DNA from: Paenibacillus herberti
GTDB lineage: Bacteria; Bacillota; Bacilli; Paenibacillales; Paenibacillaceae
NCBI RefSeq assembly: GCF_002233675.1
Contig: NZ_NMUQ01000001.1
Span: 905,298 to 937,927 of the forward strand
Length of the DNA stretch: 32,630 bases
Direction of reading: 5' to 3'
Made by a program: the position numbers and the translations under genes
The notes under the pieces: generated by a model
The model's database searches: none
Seen by the model: only the letters and a program-made list of their open reading frames with translations
Told to the model about the DNA's origin: nothing
Part shown: one piece after another, positions 7,740-16,251 of the stretch
Numbering within the stretch: the stretch's first letter is position 1
How the letters are laid out: each line of letters opens with the position of its first letter

Positions 7740-8771
7740 ATGAGGAAAACGACGAAATGGGCAAGTGGCCTACTGGTGCTGGTGCTTGGATTGGCGGGCT
7801 GCGGAGGCGGAAGCAATGGGGGAGAGCCGGCGAATTCCGGAGAGCAGGCGGCAGCAACTGCCCCTCCGCTCAAGAAGGTTAAGATCGTGCTGGACTGGAC
7901 GCCGAATACGAATCATACGGGCTTGTACGCAGCGCGGGATAAAGGGTTCTTTTTGAAAAACGGGCTCGAAGTAGAAATCATGCAGCCGCCGGAAGGTACA
8001 GCCGCTGACATGCTCGTCGCCAAGGGTGAGGTCGAGTTCGGCGTCGGTTACCAGGAGAGCTTAACGCTCGCACGCACGCAGGATTTGCCGCTTGTATCCC
8101 TCGCAGCTATTATTCAGCATAATACATCCGGCTTTGCATCACCTGTCGATAAGGGCATCAAGTCGCCCAAAGACTTCGAAGGCAAAACATACGGCGGCTG
8201 GGGAGCGCCGGTTGAGGAAGAAGTCATCAGCTCCATCATGCAGGAGCAAAAAGCGGATGTGGACAAGGTGAAAATCGTCAGCATGGGCAACTCGGACTTT
8301 TTCACGGCGGTTAAGCGCGACATTGACTTCGCCTGGATCTACTATGGCTGGACAGGCGTTGAGGCGGAGCTGCGCGGTGATAAGCTGAACATGGTGTACT
8401 TGACGGATTACAGCGACAAGCTGGACTATTACACGCCGCTGCTGCAGACGAGCGAAAAGCTCATTCAGGAGCAGCCGGAGCTTGTGAAAGCTTTTGTAGC
8501 CGGTGCTGCGGAGGGTTACCGCTATGCGATTGACAATCCGGAGGAGGCCGCGGAAGTGTTGATCAAGGCGGTGCCGGATCTGAATCCGGAGCTCGTGCGC
8601 GCCAGCCAGAAGTGGCTGAGTCCGAAATATCAGGATGACGCAGCGCGTTGGGGCGAACAGAAGGCGGAGGTATGGAATAATTACGCCGATTGGATGTTCC
8701 AGCACAAGCTGATGGAATCAAAGCCGGATCTGTCGAAGGCGTTTACGAACGATTTCCTGCCGGAGGAGTAA
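7740..8771 (+). CDS. thiY: Thiamine-precursor (formylaminopyrimidine) ABC transporter binding lipoprotein ThiY
   Basis: A 343-residue lipoprotein (signal GLLVLVLGLAGC, lipid Cys 21) of the NMT1/THI5-like binding-protein family. In Bacillus, ThiY delivers N-formyl-4-amino-5-aminomethyl-2-methylpyrimidine, a salvaged thiamine breakdown product, to ThiX/ThiZ. The start of the mature domain, KIVLDWTPNTNHTGLYAARDKGFF, is the family signature; KTYGGWGAPVEEEVIS and FAWIYYGWTGVEAEL also fit. GGGGAT lies just upstream of the ATG. It is the first gene under the TPP riboswitch, so expression should rise when thiamine pyrophosphate is scarce. The substrate is inferred from family and regulation; a related pyrimidine such as HMP is possible. 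Confidence 0.92.
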   Translation: MRKTTKWASGLLVLVLGLAGCGGGSNGGEPANSGEQAAATAPPLKKVKIVLDWTPNTNHTGLYAARDKGFFLKNGLEVEIMQPPEGTAADMLVAKGEVEFGVGYQESLTLARTQDLPLVSLAAIIQHNTSGFASPVDKGIKSPKDFEGKTYGGWGAPVEEEVISSIMQEQKADVDKVKIVSMGNSDFFTAVKRDIDFAWIYYGWTGVEAELRGDKLNMVYLTDYSDKLDYYTPLLQTSEKLIQEQPELVKAFVAGAAEGYRYAIDNPEEAAEVLIKAVPDLNPELVRASQKWLSPKYQDDAARWGEQKAEVWNNYADWMFQHKLMESKPDLSKAFTNDFLPEE

Positions 8772-8801
8772 AATTTAATGGAGAGAGGAGCTGCTGCTGA
8801 C

Positions 8802-9104
8802 ATGGCGAACGCGCTTGTAAGCATTCAGATTTTGCCGAGCACGCCGGGAGGAGAAAGTGTTCTGCCGTATGTGGATCGTGCGATTGAAATTATTAAGGAG
8901 TCCGGTGTCCCGTATCGGGTCGCGCCGCTGGAGACGACGATGGAAGGTGAGCTCCAGTCGCTGCTCGCTGTCGTGGCGAGCATGAGCGAGGCGATGGCGG
9001 AGATGGGCTGCCCCTCGGTCATATCCCAGGTGAAGATTTATTATAATCCGACAAGCGGAGCCTCGATGGGCCGTCTGTTGGAAAAGTACCCGGATGGACA
9101 GTAG
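8802..9104 (+). CDS. MTH1187-family thiamine-binding protein
   Basis: A small (about 100 residues) cytosolic ferredoxin-fold protein of the MTH1187/YqgV/YkoF-like thiamine-binding family: ALVSIQILPSTPGGE, VDRAIEIIKESGVPYRVAPL and TTMEGELQSLL. ATG 8802 (MANALVSIQ) matches the usual family start and has GAGAGGAG upstream. An earlier in-frame ATG at 8778 also has a possible ribosome binding site (GGAGGAG over the thiY stop) and would add eight residues. Its position between thiY and thiX, inside a TPP-regulated operon, supports a role in binding thiamine or its pyrimidine moiety during salvage. It overlaps the start of thiX by 11 nt. Confidence 0.85.
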   Translation: MANALVSIQILPSTPGGESVLPYVDRAIEIIKESGVPYRVAPLETTMEGELQSLLAVVASMSEAMAEMGCPSVISQVKIYYNPTSGASMGRLLEKYPDGQ

Positions 9105-9909
9105 TCGGCTTCCACTGCGTAAAGCGCCAGGAAGCGGTTCTGCGGCGGCCCGATTGCGGGCCGTTTGGCCTCCGCTGCTCGTGCTGGCGGCAATGCTGCT
9201 CGTCTGGGAGGCAGCTGTGCGGTTATCGAGCGTAGAAGCCTGGCTCGTACCAGCTCCGAGCGCCATTGTGCAGGATGCCTGGGATGCGCGGGAGCGTTTG
9301 GCTGAGCATACGGTCGCCACGCTGCGGCTGACGCTGCTTGGTTTTGCAGGAGGGACGGCGGCGGGCTTCGGGCTCGCCGCTTTGCTGCATCTGCTGCCGT
9401 TTGTCCGCTCTGGTGTTTATCCGTTGCTCGTCTTGTCGCAAAATGTGCCGCTTATCGCACTTGGACCGCTGCTCGTCGTCTGGTTCGGCTTCGGATTACT
9501 GCCTAAGCTGCTGCTCGTCATGCTCGTCTGCTTTTTCCCGGTATGCGTCGCCATGCTGGGCGGGCTGCGCGGCGGCGAACCGGCGCTGGAGCGCTATATG
9601 CGCATGATCGGCGCAGGACGTTGGAGACGGTTCATCAGCCTGGAGCTGCCAGGCTCGATTACGCATCTGTTCTCCGGTCTTAAGCTGGCGGCCTCCTACA
9701 GCGTCACCGGCGCAGTCGTTGCGGAGTGGATTGGCTCGGAGAAGGGACTTGGCATTTTCATGCTTTTGTCTTCCAAAGGATTCAAAACGTCGCTTGTGTT
9801 CGCCGGAGTTGCTATCGTCGTGACGCTCAGCCTGCTGTTGTTCGCGGCGGTGACGGAAGCTGAGCGGCTGACCGTCCGCTGGCGGCCGCGGAAGGAGGGA
9901 ACGGAATGA
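9094..9909 (+). CDS. thiX: ABC transporter permease ThiX
   Basis: A 271-residue BPD_transp_1 (SsuC/ThiX-type) permease with about six hydrophobic segments. The EAA loop reads MIGAGRWRRFISLELPGSI, where the permease docks on the ATPase. The start overlaps the preceding gene by 11 nt and the stop overlaps thiZ by 4 nt, so translation is coupled throughout. It forms the membrane channel of the TPP-controlled ThiXYZ importer. Aliphatic sulfonate permeases look similar; the riboswitch and ThiY decide the assignment. Confidence 0.9.
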   Translation: MDSSRLPLRKAPGSGSAAARLRAVWPPLLVLAAMLLVWEAAVRLSSVEAWLVPAPSAIVQDAWDARERLAEHTVATLRLTLLGFAGGTAAGFGLAALLHLLPFVRSGVYPLLVLSQNVPLIALGPLLVVWFGFGLLPKLLLVMLVCFFPVCVAMLGGLRGGEPALERYMRMIGAGRWRRFISLELPGSITHLFSGLKLAASYSVTGAVVAEWIGSEKGLGIFMLLSSKGFKTSLVFAGVAIVVTLSLLLFAAVTEAERLTVRWRPRKEGTE

Positions 9910-10664
9910 GTGTGCTGGAAATAACCGGTCTGCGCAAGTCGTTCCTTCAGGACGCAGGGCGGACTGAGGTGCTTGGCGGCGTAGATTTGGTCGTCGGCGA
10001 GGGCGAGTTCGTCTCGTTGCTCGGCCCTTCAGGCAGCGGCAAATCGACGCTGCTTAGCCTGATCGGCGGCCTGGAGGGGCCGGATGCCGGCGAGCTTCGC
10101 ATCGCCGGCGAACTTGCGGGCAGCCGCCCCGGCCCGGCGGCGTACATGCCGCAGCAGGCCGCGCTCCTGCCCTGGCGCACCGTGCAGGGCAATATTGAGC
10201 TCGCGCTCCGCATAGCTGGACGCGAGAAAGCGGAGGCGCGCCGACTCGCCGAGGAGGGACTGCAGCGCCTCGGCCTGGAGCGATATGCGCGCGCTTATCC
10301 GCATGTGCTATCGGGCGGCATGCAGCAGCGCATCTCGTTCCTGCGCGCGCTGCTCTCGCCGCAGCCGCTCATGCTGCTCGATGAGCCTTTCGGTGCGCTG
10401 GATGCGCTGACGCGGCAGGAAATGCAGCAGTGGCTGCTCTCGCTTTGGGAGCAGGACCGCCGCTCCGTGCTGTTCGTGACGCATTCCATCGAGGAGGCGC
10501 TTATGCTGTCTGACCGCATTCTTGTGCTGTCCACGCCGCCAGCTACCATCGTGCGAGAGCTTCAAGTACCGTTCCCGCGCCCGCGCAGCGAGAAGCTGTG
10601 GAGCGAGCCGAGGTTCGGTGAGCTGAAGGCGGAACTATATGCTGCGCTGCGGAGTGAGCATTAA
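9906..10664 (+). CDS. thiZ: ABC transporter ATP-binding protein ThiZ
   Basis: A 252-residue ATPase with Walker [10 protein letters not shown] (residues 40-48), Q-loop around MPQQAALLPW (81-90), signature LSGGMQQR (135-142), Walker B LMLLDE (155-160) and switch His in FVTHSIEEA. It is the SsuB/TauB/ThiZ type that energises ThiX. It is the last gene of the riboswitch operon. No terminator follows immediately: the next hairpin is 245 nt downstream, past the dispersed repeats. Confidence 0.92.
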   Translation: MSVLEITGLRKSFLQDAGRTEVLGGVDLVVGEGEFVSLLGPSGSGKSTLLSLIGGLEGPDAGELRIAGELAGSRPGPAAYMPQQAALLPWRTVQGNIELALRIAGREKAEARRLAEEGLQRLGLERYARAYPHVLSGGMQQRISFLRALLSPQPLMLLDEPFGALDALTRQEMQQWLLSLWEQDRRSVLFVTHSIEEALMLSDRILVLSTPPATIVRELQVPFPRPRSEKLWSEPRFGELKAELYAALRSEH

Positions 10665-10773
10665 GTGTAGCGCGGCAACAGAAAGGCTGGAGGGGACAGA
10701 GGCAAGCTCAGCTCGTTCATTCATGCATGCACAAGCGAAACTCATCTCACATTAGCTTGTCCATACACATAGC

Positions 10774-10846
10774 AACGGACCTGAGCGAGCTTATTTCCTC
10801 TCAAAACGGGCTGCAAATTATCTAACGGACCTGAGAAGCATTATTT
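10774..10846 (+). repeat. Pair of dispersed 23-nt repeats, 50 nt apart
   Basis: Both units have the form AACGGACCTGAG, five variable bases, TTATTT. They start at 10774 and 10824, exactly 50 nt apart. The second is followed by GAGTCA, as in the matching pair at 20925/20975, which is also spaced by 50 nt. Confidence 0.8.
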
Positions 10847-10908
10847 GAGTCATTTCGAAAGCAATTCAGCGCCATCAACCTATATTGTACTGGCCGGCCG
10901 AAATAATT

Positions 10909-10956
10909 AAGGGCCGCTCCTAAGTCGTCTAACGATGACTTCCGGGACGGCCCCTT
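10909..10956. terminator. Long hairpin, terminator-like, related to the one at 21132
   Basis: AAGGGCCG (10909-10916) pairs with CGGCCCCTT on the other arm, enclosing AAGTCGTC/GATGACTT with a few mismatches. GTTTTGT follows, which would end plus-strand transcripts from the thi operon. Read on the opposite strand, the sequence is very close to the hairpin at 21132-21181. Confidence 0.7.
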
Positions 10957-10994
10957 GTTTTGTGGATGAGATCAGGTAAGGCTGGAAGGTGGGA

Positions 10995-11894
10995 ATGATC
11001 ATGAGCGATGGAGCAAATGGAAGCAAGAAAGTTGGGGTAAATCGGGGGCAGTCAGATGCTGTGAATCGTCTGCCGGAGGTGATTGAGACGCACATCCATC
11101 TGGAGAAATACACGGAGGCAGAAGCGCGGACGATGCTGGCGGAGTCGAGGCTCGGCGGAGTTGGAGCGGTGGTTGCCGTCTCTATGGACTTGGCGTCCTG
11201 CGAGCGGACGCGACAGCTTGCGCTGGAGCAGCACGGTTTTGTGCTGCCTGCCTACGGATGGCATCCCGAGCAACCGCTGCCTGTGCCCGGCAATCTGGAT
11301 GAGCTGATCGGCTGGATTCGCGAGCGCCATGCTGCGGGCGAGAGCTTTGCGATTGGCGAAGTAGGTTTGCCCTATTATACGAGGACCGAACATGAGACCG
11401 CGGGAGAAGCTTTTGACGAAAGCGGGTACTCCGACATTCTGCGCAGATTCACCTCGCTTGCCGCTGAGTTGGATCGTCCGCTTATTCTGCACGCCGTTTA
11501 TGAGGATGCGTCGAAGGCAGCTACCTTGCTGCGGGAATGCGGCGTACGGCGCGCGCATTTTCATTGGTATAAAGGAGACGAAGAAACTACGCGTCTGCTG
11601 GCGGAATCGGGATATATGATCTCGCTTACGCCGGATGTACTTTATGAGCCGGACATTCAGGAGCTGGCAAAACATTACCCTCTGGAGCAGCTGATGACCG
11701 AAACGGACGGCCCATGGCCGTTCGAAGGTCCGTTCGCGGGGCGAGCTACGCATCCGCTAATGATCTATGAATCCGTCCGCGAGATTGCCCGACTGCGCGA
11801 CCTTCCTGAAAGCGAAACGGCGGAAGCTCTGGCTCGCAACGCGCGCCTGTTCTACGGTTTTACTTTGGAACCAGCAGATGACTTCAGCGCATGA
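10995..11894 (+). CDS. TatD-family metal-dependent hydrolase
   Basis: About 300 residues of the TatD/YcfH deoxyribonuclease-like amidohydrolase family (TIM barrel). Metal-site motifs in order: ETHIHLEKY (H.H motif), FAIGEVGLPYY (catalytic Glu), RPLILHAVYED, RRAHFHWYKGD and MTETDGPWPF (the D of ETD.P). The last-strand motif that reads GLD in many members is GLPYY here, and FHCFSG is replaced by FHWYKG, so this is a divergent branch. Starts at GTG 10989, ATG 10995 and ATG 11001 are all possible; GGAAGG at 10984-10989 fits ATG 10995. It stands alone, preceded by a hairpin and followed by a strong bidirectional terminator. Substrate is unknown; 3'-5' exonuclease activity is known for some relatives. 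Confidence 0.85.
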   Translation: MIMSDGANGSKKVGVNRGQSDAVNRLPEVIETHIHLEKYTEAEARTMLAESRLGGVGAVVAVSMDLASCERTRQLALEQHGFVLPAYGWHPEQPLPVPGNLDELIGWIRERHAAGESFAIGEVGLPYYTRTEHETAGEAFDESGYSDILRRFTSLAAELDRPLILHAVYEDASKAATLLRECGVRRAHFHWYKGDEETTRLLAESGYMISLTPDVLYEPDIQELAKHYPLEQLMTETDGPWPFEGPFAGRATHPLMIYESVREIARLRDLPESETAEALARNARLFYGFTLEPADDFSA

Positions 11895-11924
11895 AATAGG
11901 CAGAGCAATAAGCGTTTAATCAAA

Positions 11925-11965
11925 AATAAAGAGCATCGGAGGCAAATCCTCCAATGCTCTTTATT
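11925..11965. terminator. Bidirectional terminator between tatD-like gene and DUF6622-like gene
   Basis: AATAAAGAGCAT (11925-11936) and ATGCTCTTTATT (11954-11965) are perfect complements, with an inner GGAGG/CCTCC stem. A/T-rich arms make it usable from both of the convergent genes. Confidence 0.85.
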
Positions 11966-12041
11966 GAAATCACACTATATATGTTGAACTAGAGGAACAA
12001 GGGAGGAGGCGGAGCGAACCGGCCTTCTGGACAAACAGACA

Positions 12042-12560
12042 TCAAGAAATTCGGCTTTTTATTAAACTCCCCATTAATTTGCCCTTCTGCTGATTCGTAT
12101 TTAAAATTCCTCCTAAGAACAGACCGACGGTAGTGCCACTAATGATCGTATAGAACACGTTAAACCCCAAACTGTGGATAGCGTCGCTTTGCATGTACAT
12201 ATAAATATTCAGAGCGTATTTGATTATAAAGTTAATCAGTATGATGACCAATGGCAGATAGTTTTTTGCGCGAAACACGACTCCGTTTTTCAAAAAGAAA
12301 TGATACTTCCTCCGATAAAGTTCGTACCCCAAAAATGTTCCCAACCCAATAAACAAAATATAGACGATGAATGCTTGAAGAGGAAATGAGAAGTTCACAA
12401 AAACATTATACATTCCCCATAGGATAAATATACCGGGCACTATTAACGACTTAGGAATATTCACTTCTCGTTCTTGAGAACCTGAAATGCCCCTATAGAG
12501 CAGAAATGCAAATAGTAGCCATACATATGTCGGTGTATGCATTATAACTTGGTAAATCAT
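12042..12560 (-). CDS. DUF6622-like integral membrane protein
   Basis: A 172-residue membrane protein with about five hydrophobic segments. The opening MIYQVIMHTPTYVWLLFAFLLYRGI and the following polar loop (SQEREVNIPKSLIVPGIFIL) resemble small DUF6622-type proteins, which lack an assigned function. On the minus strand AAGGAG lies about 10 nt before the ATG. It converges on the TatD-like gene and shares its terminator. No operon partner is present. The family match is from memory of the N-terminal pattern, so it is moderately secure; the protein being real is well supported by frame, ribosome binding site and composition. Confidence 0.75.
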   Translation of the reverse strand: MIYQVIMHTPTYVWLLFAFLLYRGISGSQEREVNIPKSLIVPGIFILWGMYNVFVNFSFPLQAFIVYILFIGLGTFLGYELYRRKYHFFLKNGVVFRAKNYLPLVIILINFIIKYALNIYMYMQSDAIHSLGFNVFYTIISGTTVGLFLGGILNTNQQKGKLMGSLIKSRIS

Positions 12561-12721
12561 ATAACAGAGTCTCCTTCGTAAATAAGTTTCATTTTTGTAA
12601 GATGCGTTAACTTAATCACAACTATCCGTTAAATAGATAAGCATTTTATCTGCGACCACCTGCTATTCAGCCGGTTCAAGCGCGGAGGCGTTTGTTTTTG
12701 CAAGGTGATTACCTCCTGGAT

Positions 12722-12745
12722 AACTTATATAGGATACTATAAGTT
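12722..12745. promoter_or_regulatory. Perfect inverted repeat, operator-like
   Basis: AACTTATA (12722-12729) and TATAAGTT (12738-12745) are exact complements separated by 8 nt. It lies in AT-rich DNA upstream of the divergent DUF6622-like gene and of the putative RNA. A binding site for a dimeric regulator is plausible but untested. Confidence 0.35.
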
Positions 12746-13023
12746 TCTTATTCACTTATGATATGCAATCCCTAACCAAAACGCAACGTATTTTATTTAA
12801 GTAGTATGATAACAGGATGAGAAATACTTAGGACCAAAGTAATTTCCGAAAGAGACATGCTGTCCAAGCGATGGACAGCACGCGCGCAGAGAGTGTATCG
12901 GCGGCGATTCGGGGACGCATACCTCTTCCGCTGGAGAACATAACAGATAACTGGGGATGTACGAAACTTATCCAATCGATCTGACTTGCGTGAACGGTGA
13001 TACGTCAAGGTGACTGTTATGGG

Positions 13024-13063
13024 AGCGGTTCCTAAGCCTTAAGGGGCTAAGGGCCGTCTTTTT
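13024..13063 (+). terminator. Terminator-like hairpin upstream of the sensor operon
   Basis: CCTAAGCC (13031-13038) pairs with GGCTAAGG (13045-13052) with one mismatch. CGG/CCG extend the stem, and TCTTTTT follows. It ends 140 nt before the solute-binding protein gene, so it either terminates a small RNA or acts as a leader attenuator. Confidence 0.55.
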
Positions 13064-13202
13064 GCGCCCAAAAACGGATATGTAAGGCCACAATCGCAAG
13101 AAATGATTCAGCTGTGGTTATTATATTTAATATTCGTTATATCATCGGCCATGCACGTCCAGTATCGTTATACATGCCGTAAGGCAGCAAGGGGGAGAGA
13201 AC

Positions 13203-14489
13203 ATGAAACAGGGGCGCAGAGCTGCAGGCCTGCTGCTGTTGACGGCAATGCTCGCAGGATGCGGGTTGAGCTCCTCGAACGAGCAGGAAACGAAGCCGTT
13301 GCAGGGCAAAACGCTCGTGTTCATGGCGGCAAGCCATCCCTGGATGGATGCGATCAGGCCGCTGCTGCCGAGCTTCGAGGCTGAGACCGGCATCAGGGTG
13401 ATCGTGCAAAGCTACTTTGAGGATCAGCTTACCCAGAAGCTTTCGCTCAATCTGACAAGCGACAGCCACACCCCGGATGTGTTCATGTATCGCCCGCTGC
13501 AAGAAGGGTTGTTATTCAATCGAAACGGCTGGCTGGAGCATTTAGACAACTATGTAACCAAGGACACTACCTACGATTGGAACGATTTTTCACCGCAGGC
13601 GGTGAGATCTTCCATGGTAGATGAGAAGCTCGGGGGCATACCGGTCATAACGGAGCAGGGGATGCTCTATTACCGCAAAGATTTGCTGCGCGAAGAGGGC
13701 ATTCCGGTGCCAAAAACGCTGGACGAGCTGGCTACTGCCGCAAAACGTCTCCATAACCCTGATAAAGGCGTGTATGGTTTTGTCGCCCGGGGACAGCGTT
13801 CGCCGCTTGTCACGCAGGTATCCTCCTTTCTCTATTCGGAGGGAGGAGATTTCACGGACGGGCGCAAGGCAACGATCAACACACCGGCGGCGATTCGCGC
13901 GTTCGAGCTGTATGGAGGACTGCTGCGGGATTACGGGCCGCCTGATGTGATTAACATGTCATGGCCCCAGGCTATCGCTTTTTTCGCCGAAGGCAAAGCT
14001 GCCTTTTACACCGATGCAACGTCCATCTATCGAACAGTGACCGATCCCGCTCGCTCCAACATCGCGGATAAGGTTGGTTTCGCGCCATTCCCTGCTGGGT
14101 CCAGCGGATCGCGAACCTATTCCATCACCTCATGGGGACTGGCGATGAATCCAAGCTCCGGGCAGAAAGAGGCGGCATGGGCGTTCATTCGCTGGGCAAC
14201 AAGCAAGGAGATTGTGCTAGCCACTCAGGCGAAGGGCAACACCGGAGCCCGGCAATCGGTATGGAACTCGCCCGAAGGAACAGCGGCGTTCCCATCTGAG
14301 CTTGCTGCCGTCATTCAAGGATACGGTGATACGGGGGTCGACCATGATCGGCCGGCCGCCGTCAATGTAGCTGAAGCGAGAGAAGCAGTTGGAGAAATCG
14401 TGCAGCGGGTGATGACGGGCTACCCCGACATCAAGCAGAAGGCGGATGAGCAGAATGCGATTCTTCAATCGATTTTGGATCAGGAATGA
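13203..14489 (+). CDS. Extracellular solute-binding lipoprotein (SBP family 1), probable sensor
   Basis: A 428-residue lipoprotein (LLLLTAMLAGC, lipid Cys 20) of the sugar-type family 1 binding proteins. Evidence includes KTLVFMAASHPWMDAIRPLLPSFE at the mature N-terminus, DVFMYRP, GIPVITEQGMLYYRKDLLREEGI and the SITSWGLAMNP hinge region. GGGGGAGAG precedes the ATG. No permease or ATPase gene accompanies it. Instead it overlaps a YesM-type histidine kinase by 44 nt, followed by its response regulator and the gluconate genes. A binding protein fused by operon to a kinase but not to a transporter most likely presents a sugar ligand to the kinase. The ligand could be gluconate or a related sugar acid; this is inference. 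Confidence 0.88.
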   Translation: MKQGRRAAGLLLLTAMLAGCGLSSSNEQETKPLQGKTLVFMAASHPWMDAIRPLLPSFEAETGIRVIVQSYFEDQLTQKLSLNLTSDSHTPDVFMYRPLQEGLLFNRNGWLEHLDNYVTKDTTYDWNDFSPQAVRSSMVDEKLGGIPVITEQGMLYYRKDLLREEGIPVPKTLDELATAAKRLHNPDKGVYGFVARGQRSPLVTQVSSFLYSEGGDFTDGRKATINTPAAIRAFELYGGLLRDYGPPDVINMSWPQAIAFFAEGKAAFYTDATSIYRTVTDPARSNIADKVGFAPFPAGSSGSRTYSITSWGLAMNPSSGQKEAAWAFIRWATSKEIVLATQAKGNTGARQSVWNSPEGTAAFPSELAAVIQGYGDTGVDHDRPAAVNVAEAREAVGEIVQRVMTGYPDIKQKADEQNAILQSILDQE

Positions 14490-16251
14490 GGGGGGACCGG
14501 GCCGATATCGGCTCTCGATTTTTGCCAAGTTCCTAATTGTGCTCGCTCTGCTTTTTCTCTCGGTGCTGGGGATGTACGGCTATTCCAACCGCCAGGCGCA
14601 AAAAGTGGTTCAGGAGCAGCTTCGCTCTGCTGTTCTTAGCGAGCTCAGCTTTTTCGCAAACCGGATGGACAGCGTTATGGAAAGCTTGTCGCTGTACCCT
14701 GTCATTTTGAGCTATGACCCGCATATCCGCGATTATATGGACGGAGCCGGGGAAGCTGCGCTTAATCCGCTGAGAGCTCAGGCCCGTATTCAAGAAAAGC
14801 TGAGCTTGCAGAGCGCTTCGGGCAGCTGGACCAATGATTTGACCGTCGTACTTCCCCAGCAGCGGGAGGTGCTTAGCTCCAATATTTACGCCAATGGAAC
14901 TGCGGTATGGAACTGGGACAGCCCTTTACGCAGGGAGTGGACCTATGAGGAGGATCTGTCTCGGGGTTATCCAACCGGTACCTTTTTGCGAGAAACGGCA
15001 GAGCCATCAACTGCCGGGACGGCGAGAGAGGCGGACGCGGTGTTCCAGGTGCGTTTTCCGGTAGAGGCGCTGCGGGATTTACTCGATTTGTACCGCAAAA
15101 ACGAATGGAGCGATCCATTCCTGTTCCGCAATGGGCAAGAGATGATTGCAGGCAGTGCTTCCGACCGCATGAAAGCGGAGGCGATCCGTAAATCTCTGGG
15201 TTCGATCGAAGGCGATCAGGGACAGCGGACGGTTAAAGTAGCTGGCGAGACCTATATCGTCAGTTATGTGCGCTCTGCACAACTGGGATGGTATTTAGCC
15301 GACTATGTACCCTTGCAGCGTATTTTGAGTCCGACTTCGTCGGTGCGCAACTGGTTCTATGCCGCTGCAGCCGCTCTTGTGTTGATTGGCCTGGCTTCGG
15401 CGCTGTTATTGTACCGCAATGTACAGATTCCGCTGCAAAAAACGATCCGCGGTGTTCGCCGCATGAGCAGCGGGGATTTCTCTTCGCGGATCGACTACAG
15501 AGCGAACAATGAATTCGACGATCTGATCGGTCCTTACAACGAGATGGCGGGTAAAATCCAGGTGTTGATCGAGGATGTTTATACCGAAAAGCTGCGCTCT
15601 CGCGAGGCTACGCTCAAGCAGCTGCAGTCGCAGATCAATCCTCATTTCCTGTACAACTCGCTCTTTTTCATCGCCAACTCGGCCATGATGGAGGATCGTG
15701 ATTCGGTTATTGCAATGGCGGAAAATCTTGCTGACTACTACCGTTATTCCACCCGTCTTGAGCATCAGCTGGCGCCGCTGCGGGAGGAGCTTGAGCTTGT
15801 GCGCAGTTACTTGACCATCCATAATCTGCGCATGGAACGGCTGCAATACAGCATTCAGGTGCCGGAGGAGATGCTGGATGTGGAAGTGCCGAGACTGCTG
15901 CTGCAGCCGCTTGTGGAAAACTCCATCGTGCATGGTATTGAGCCCCGTCTTGAGGGCGGCTGCATCACGATTCAAGGAAAAATGGTCGACGGATGGTGCT
16001 TCCTGTCCGTGGCCGACAATGGAACCGGCTCCAATGAGGAAGGTTTGTCCCGATTAAGGCGGCAGCTGCAGGAGCCAATGTCGGATGAAATCGGCTGCGG
16101 AACTTGGAATGTGCATCAGCGGCTGCGGTATCAGTTCGGAGAAGAATCGGGCCTTGAGCTGCATCCGACCCCGGGCGGCGGACTGACCGCGGTGCTCAGT
16201 TGGCGCAACGACAGCTCCGTTAGATTGAAAAAGGGAGGCGGTGAGACATGA
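14446..16251 (+). CDS. YesM-type sensor histidine kinase
   Basis: A 601-residue membrane kinase. Transmembrane segment 1 lies around residues 23-46, followed by an extracytoplasmic sensor region of about 250 residues. Transmembrane segment 2 (NWFYAAAAALVLIGLASALL) is near 303-324, then a HAMP domain. The His-kinase motif is QINPHFLYNS with phospho-acceptor His 400. The ATPase domain has PRLLLQPLVENSIVHGIEP (N box) and DNGTG (524-528). The start at ATG 14446 overlaps the binding-protein gene by 44 nt; ATG 14455 is an alternative. The stop overlaps the response regulator by 4 nt. The bulky extracellular domain is well placed to dock the lipoprotein encoded immediately upstream. Confidence 0.93.
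   Translation: MSRMRFFNRFWIRNEGGPGRYRLSIFAKFLIVLALLFLSVLGMYGYSNRQAQKVVQEQLRSAVLSELSFFANRMDSVMESLSLYPVILSYDPHIRDYMDGAGEAALNPLRAQARIQEKLSLQSASGSWTNDLTVVLPQQREVLSSNIYANGTAVWNWDSPLRREWTYEEDLSRGYPTGTFLRETAEPSTAGTAREADAVFQVRFPVEALRDLLDLYRKNEWSDPFLFRNGQEMIAGSASDRMKAEAIRKSLGSIEGDQGQRTVKVAGETYIVSYVRSAQLGWYLADYVPLQRILSPTSSVRNWFYAAAAALVLIGLASALLLYRNVQIPLQKTIRGVRRMSSGDFSSRIDYRANNEFDDLIGPYNEMAGKIQVLIEDVYTEKLRSREATLKQLQSQINPHFLYNSLFFIANSAMMEDRDSVIAMAENLADYYRYSTRLEHQLAPLREELELVRSYLTIHNLRMERLQYSIQVPEEMLDVEVPRLLLQPLVENSIVHGIEPRLEGGCITIQGKMVDGWCFLSVADNGTGSNEEGLSRLRRQLQEPMSDEIGCGTWNVHQRLRYQFGEESGLELHPTPGGGLTAVLSWRNDSSVRLKKGGGET

Larger units (their letters stand above)
10665..10988. other. Intergenic region with dispersed repeats and a long hairpin
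   Basis: No gene is supported here. The region holds two 23-nt repeat units (10774-10796, 10824-10846) and a long hairpin (10909-10956). Closely related versions of both recur at 20925-21181. The first 100 nt after thiZ shows nothing recognisable. Confidence 0.7.
12561..13202. other. Long non-coding stretch with a possible structured RNA
   Basis: No convincing gene in 640 nt. Visible elements are an inverted repeat at 12722-12745, a clean 8-bp hairpin TGCTGTCC/GGACAGCA (12858-12865/12873-12880) and a terminator-like hairpin at 13024-13063. The hairpins and terminator are consistent with an RNA of about 200 nt or a leader for the downstream operon. I could not match it to TPP, SAM, T-box, purine, c-di-GMP, M-box, 6S or tmRNA patterns. 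Confidence 0.45.

Noticed and set aside
12793-13008. Minus-strand frame of 71 codons
   Set aside because: No ribosome binding site, no recognisable domain, and it lies across clear hairpins in a non-coding region.
12840-13063. T-box or known riboswitch leader before the sensor operon
   Set aside because: The conserved T-box sequence GGGTGGTACCGCG is absent, and no aptamer core of TPP, SAM, purine, lysine, M-box or c-di-GMP type could be found.
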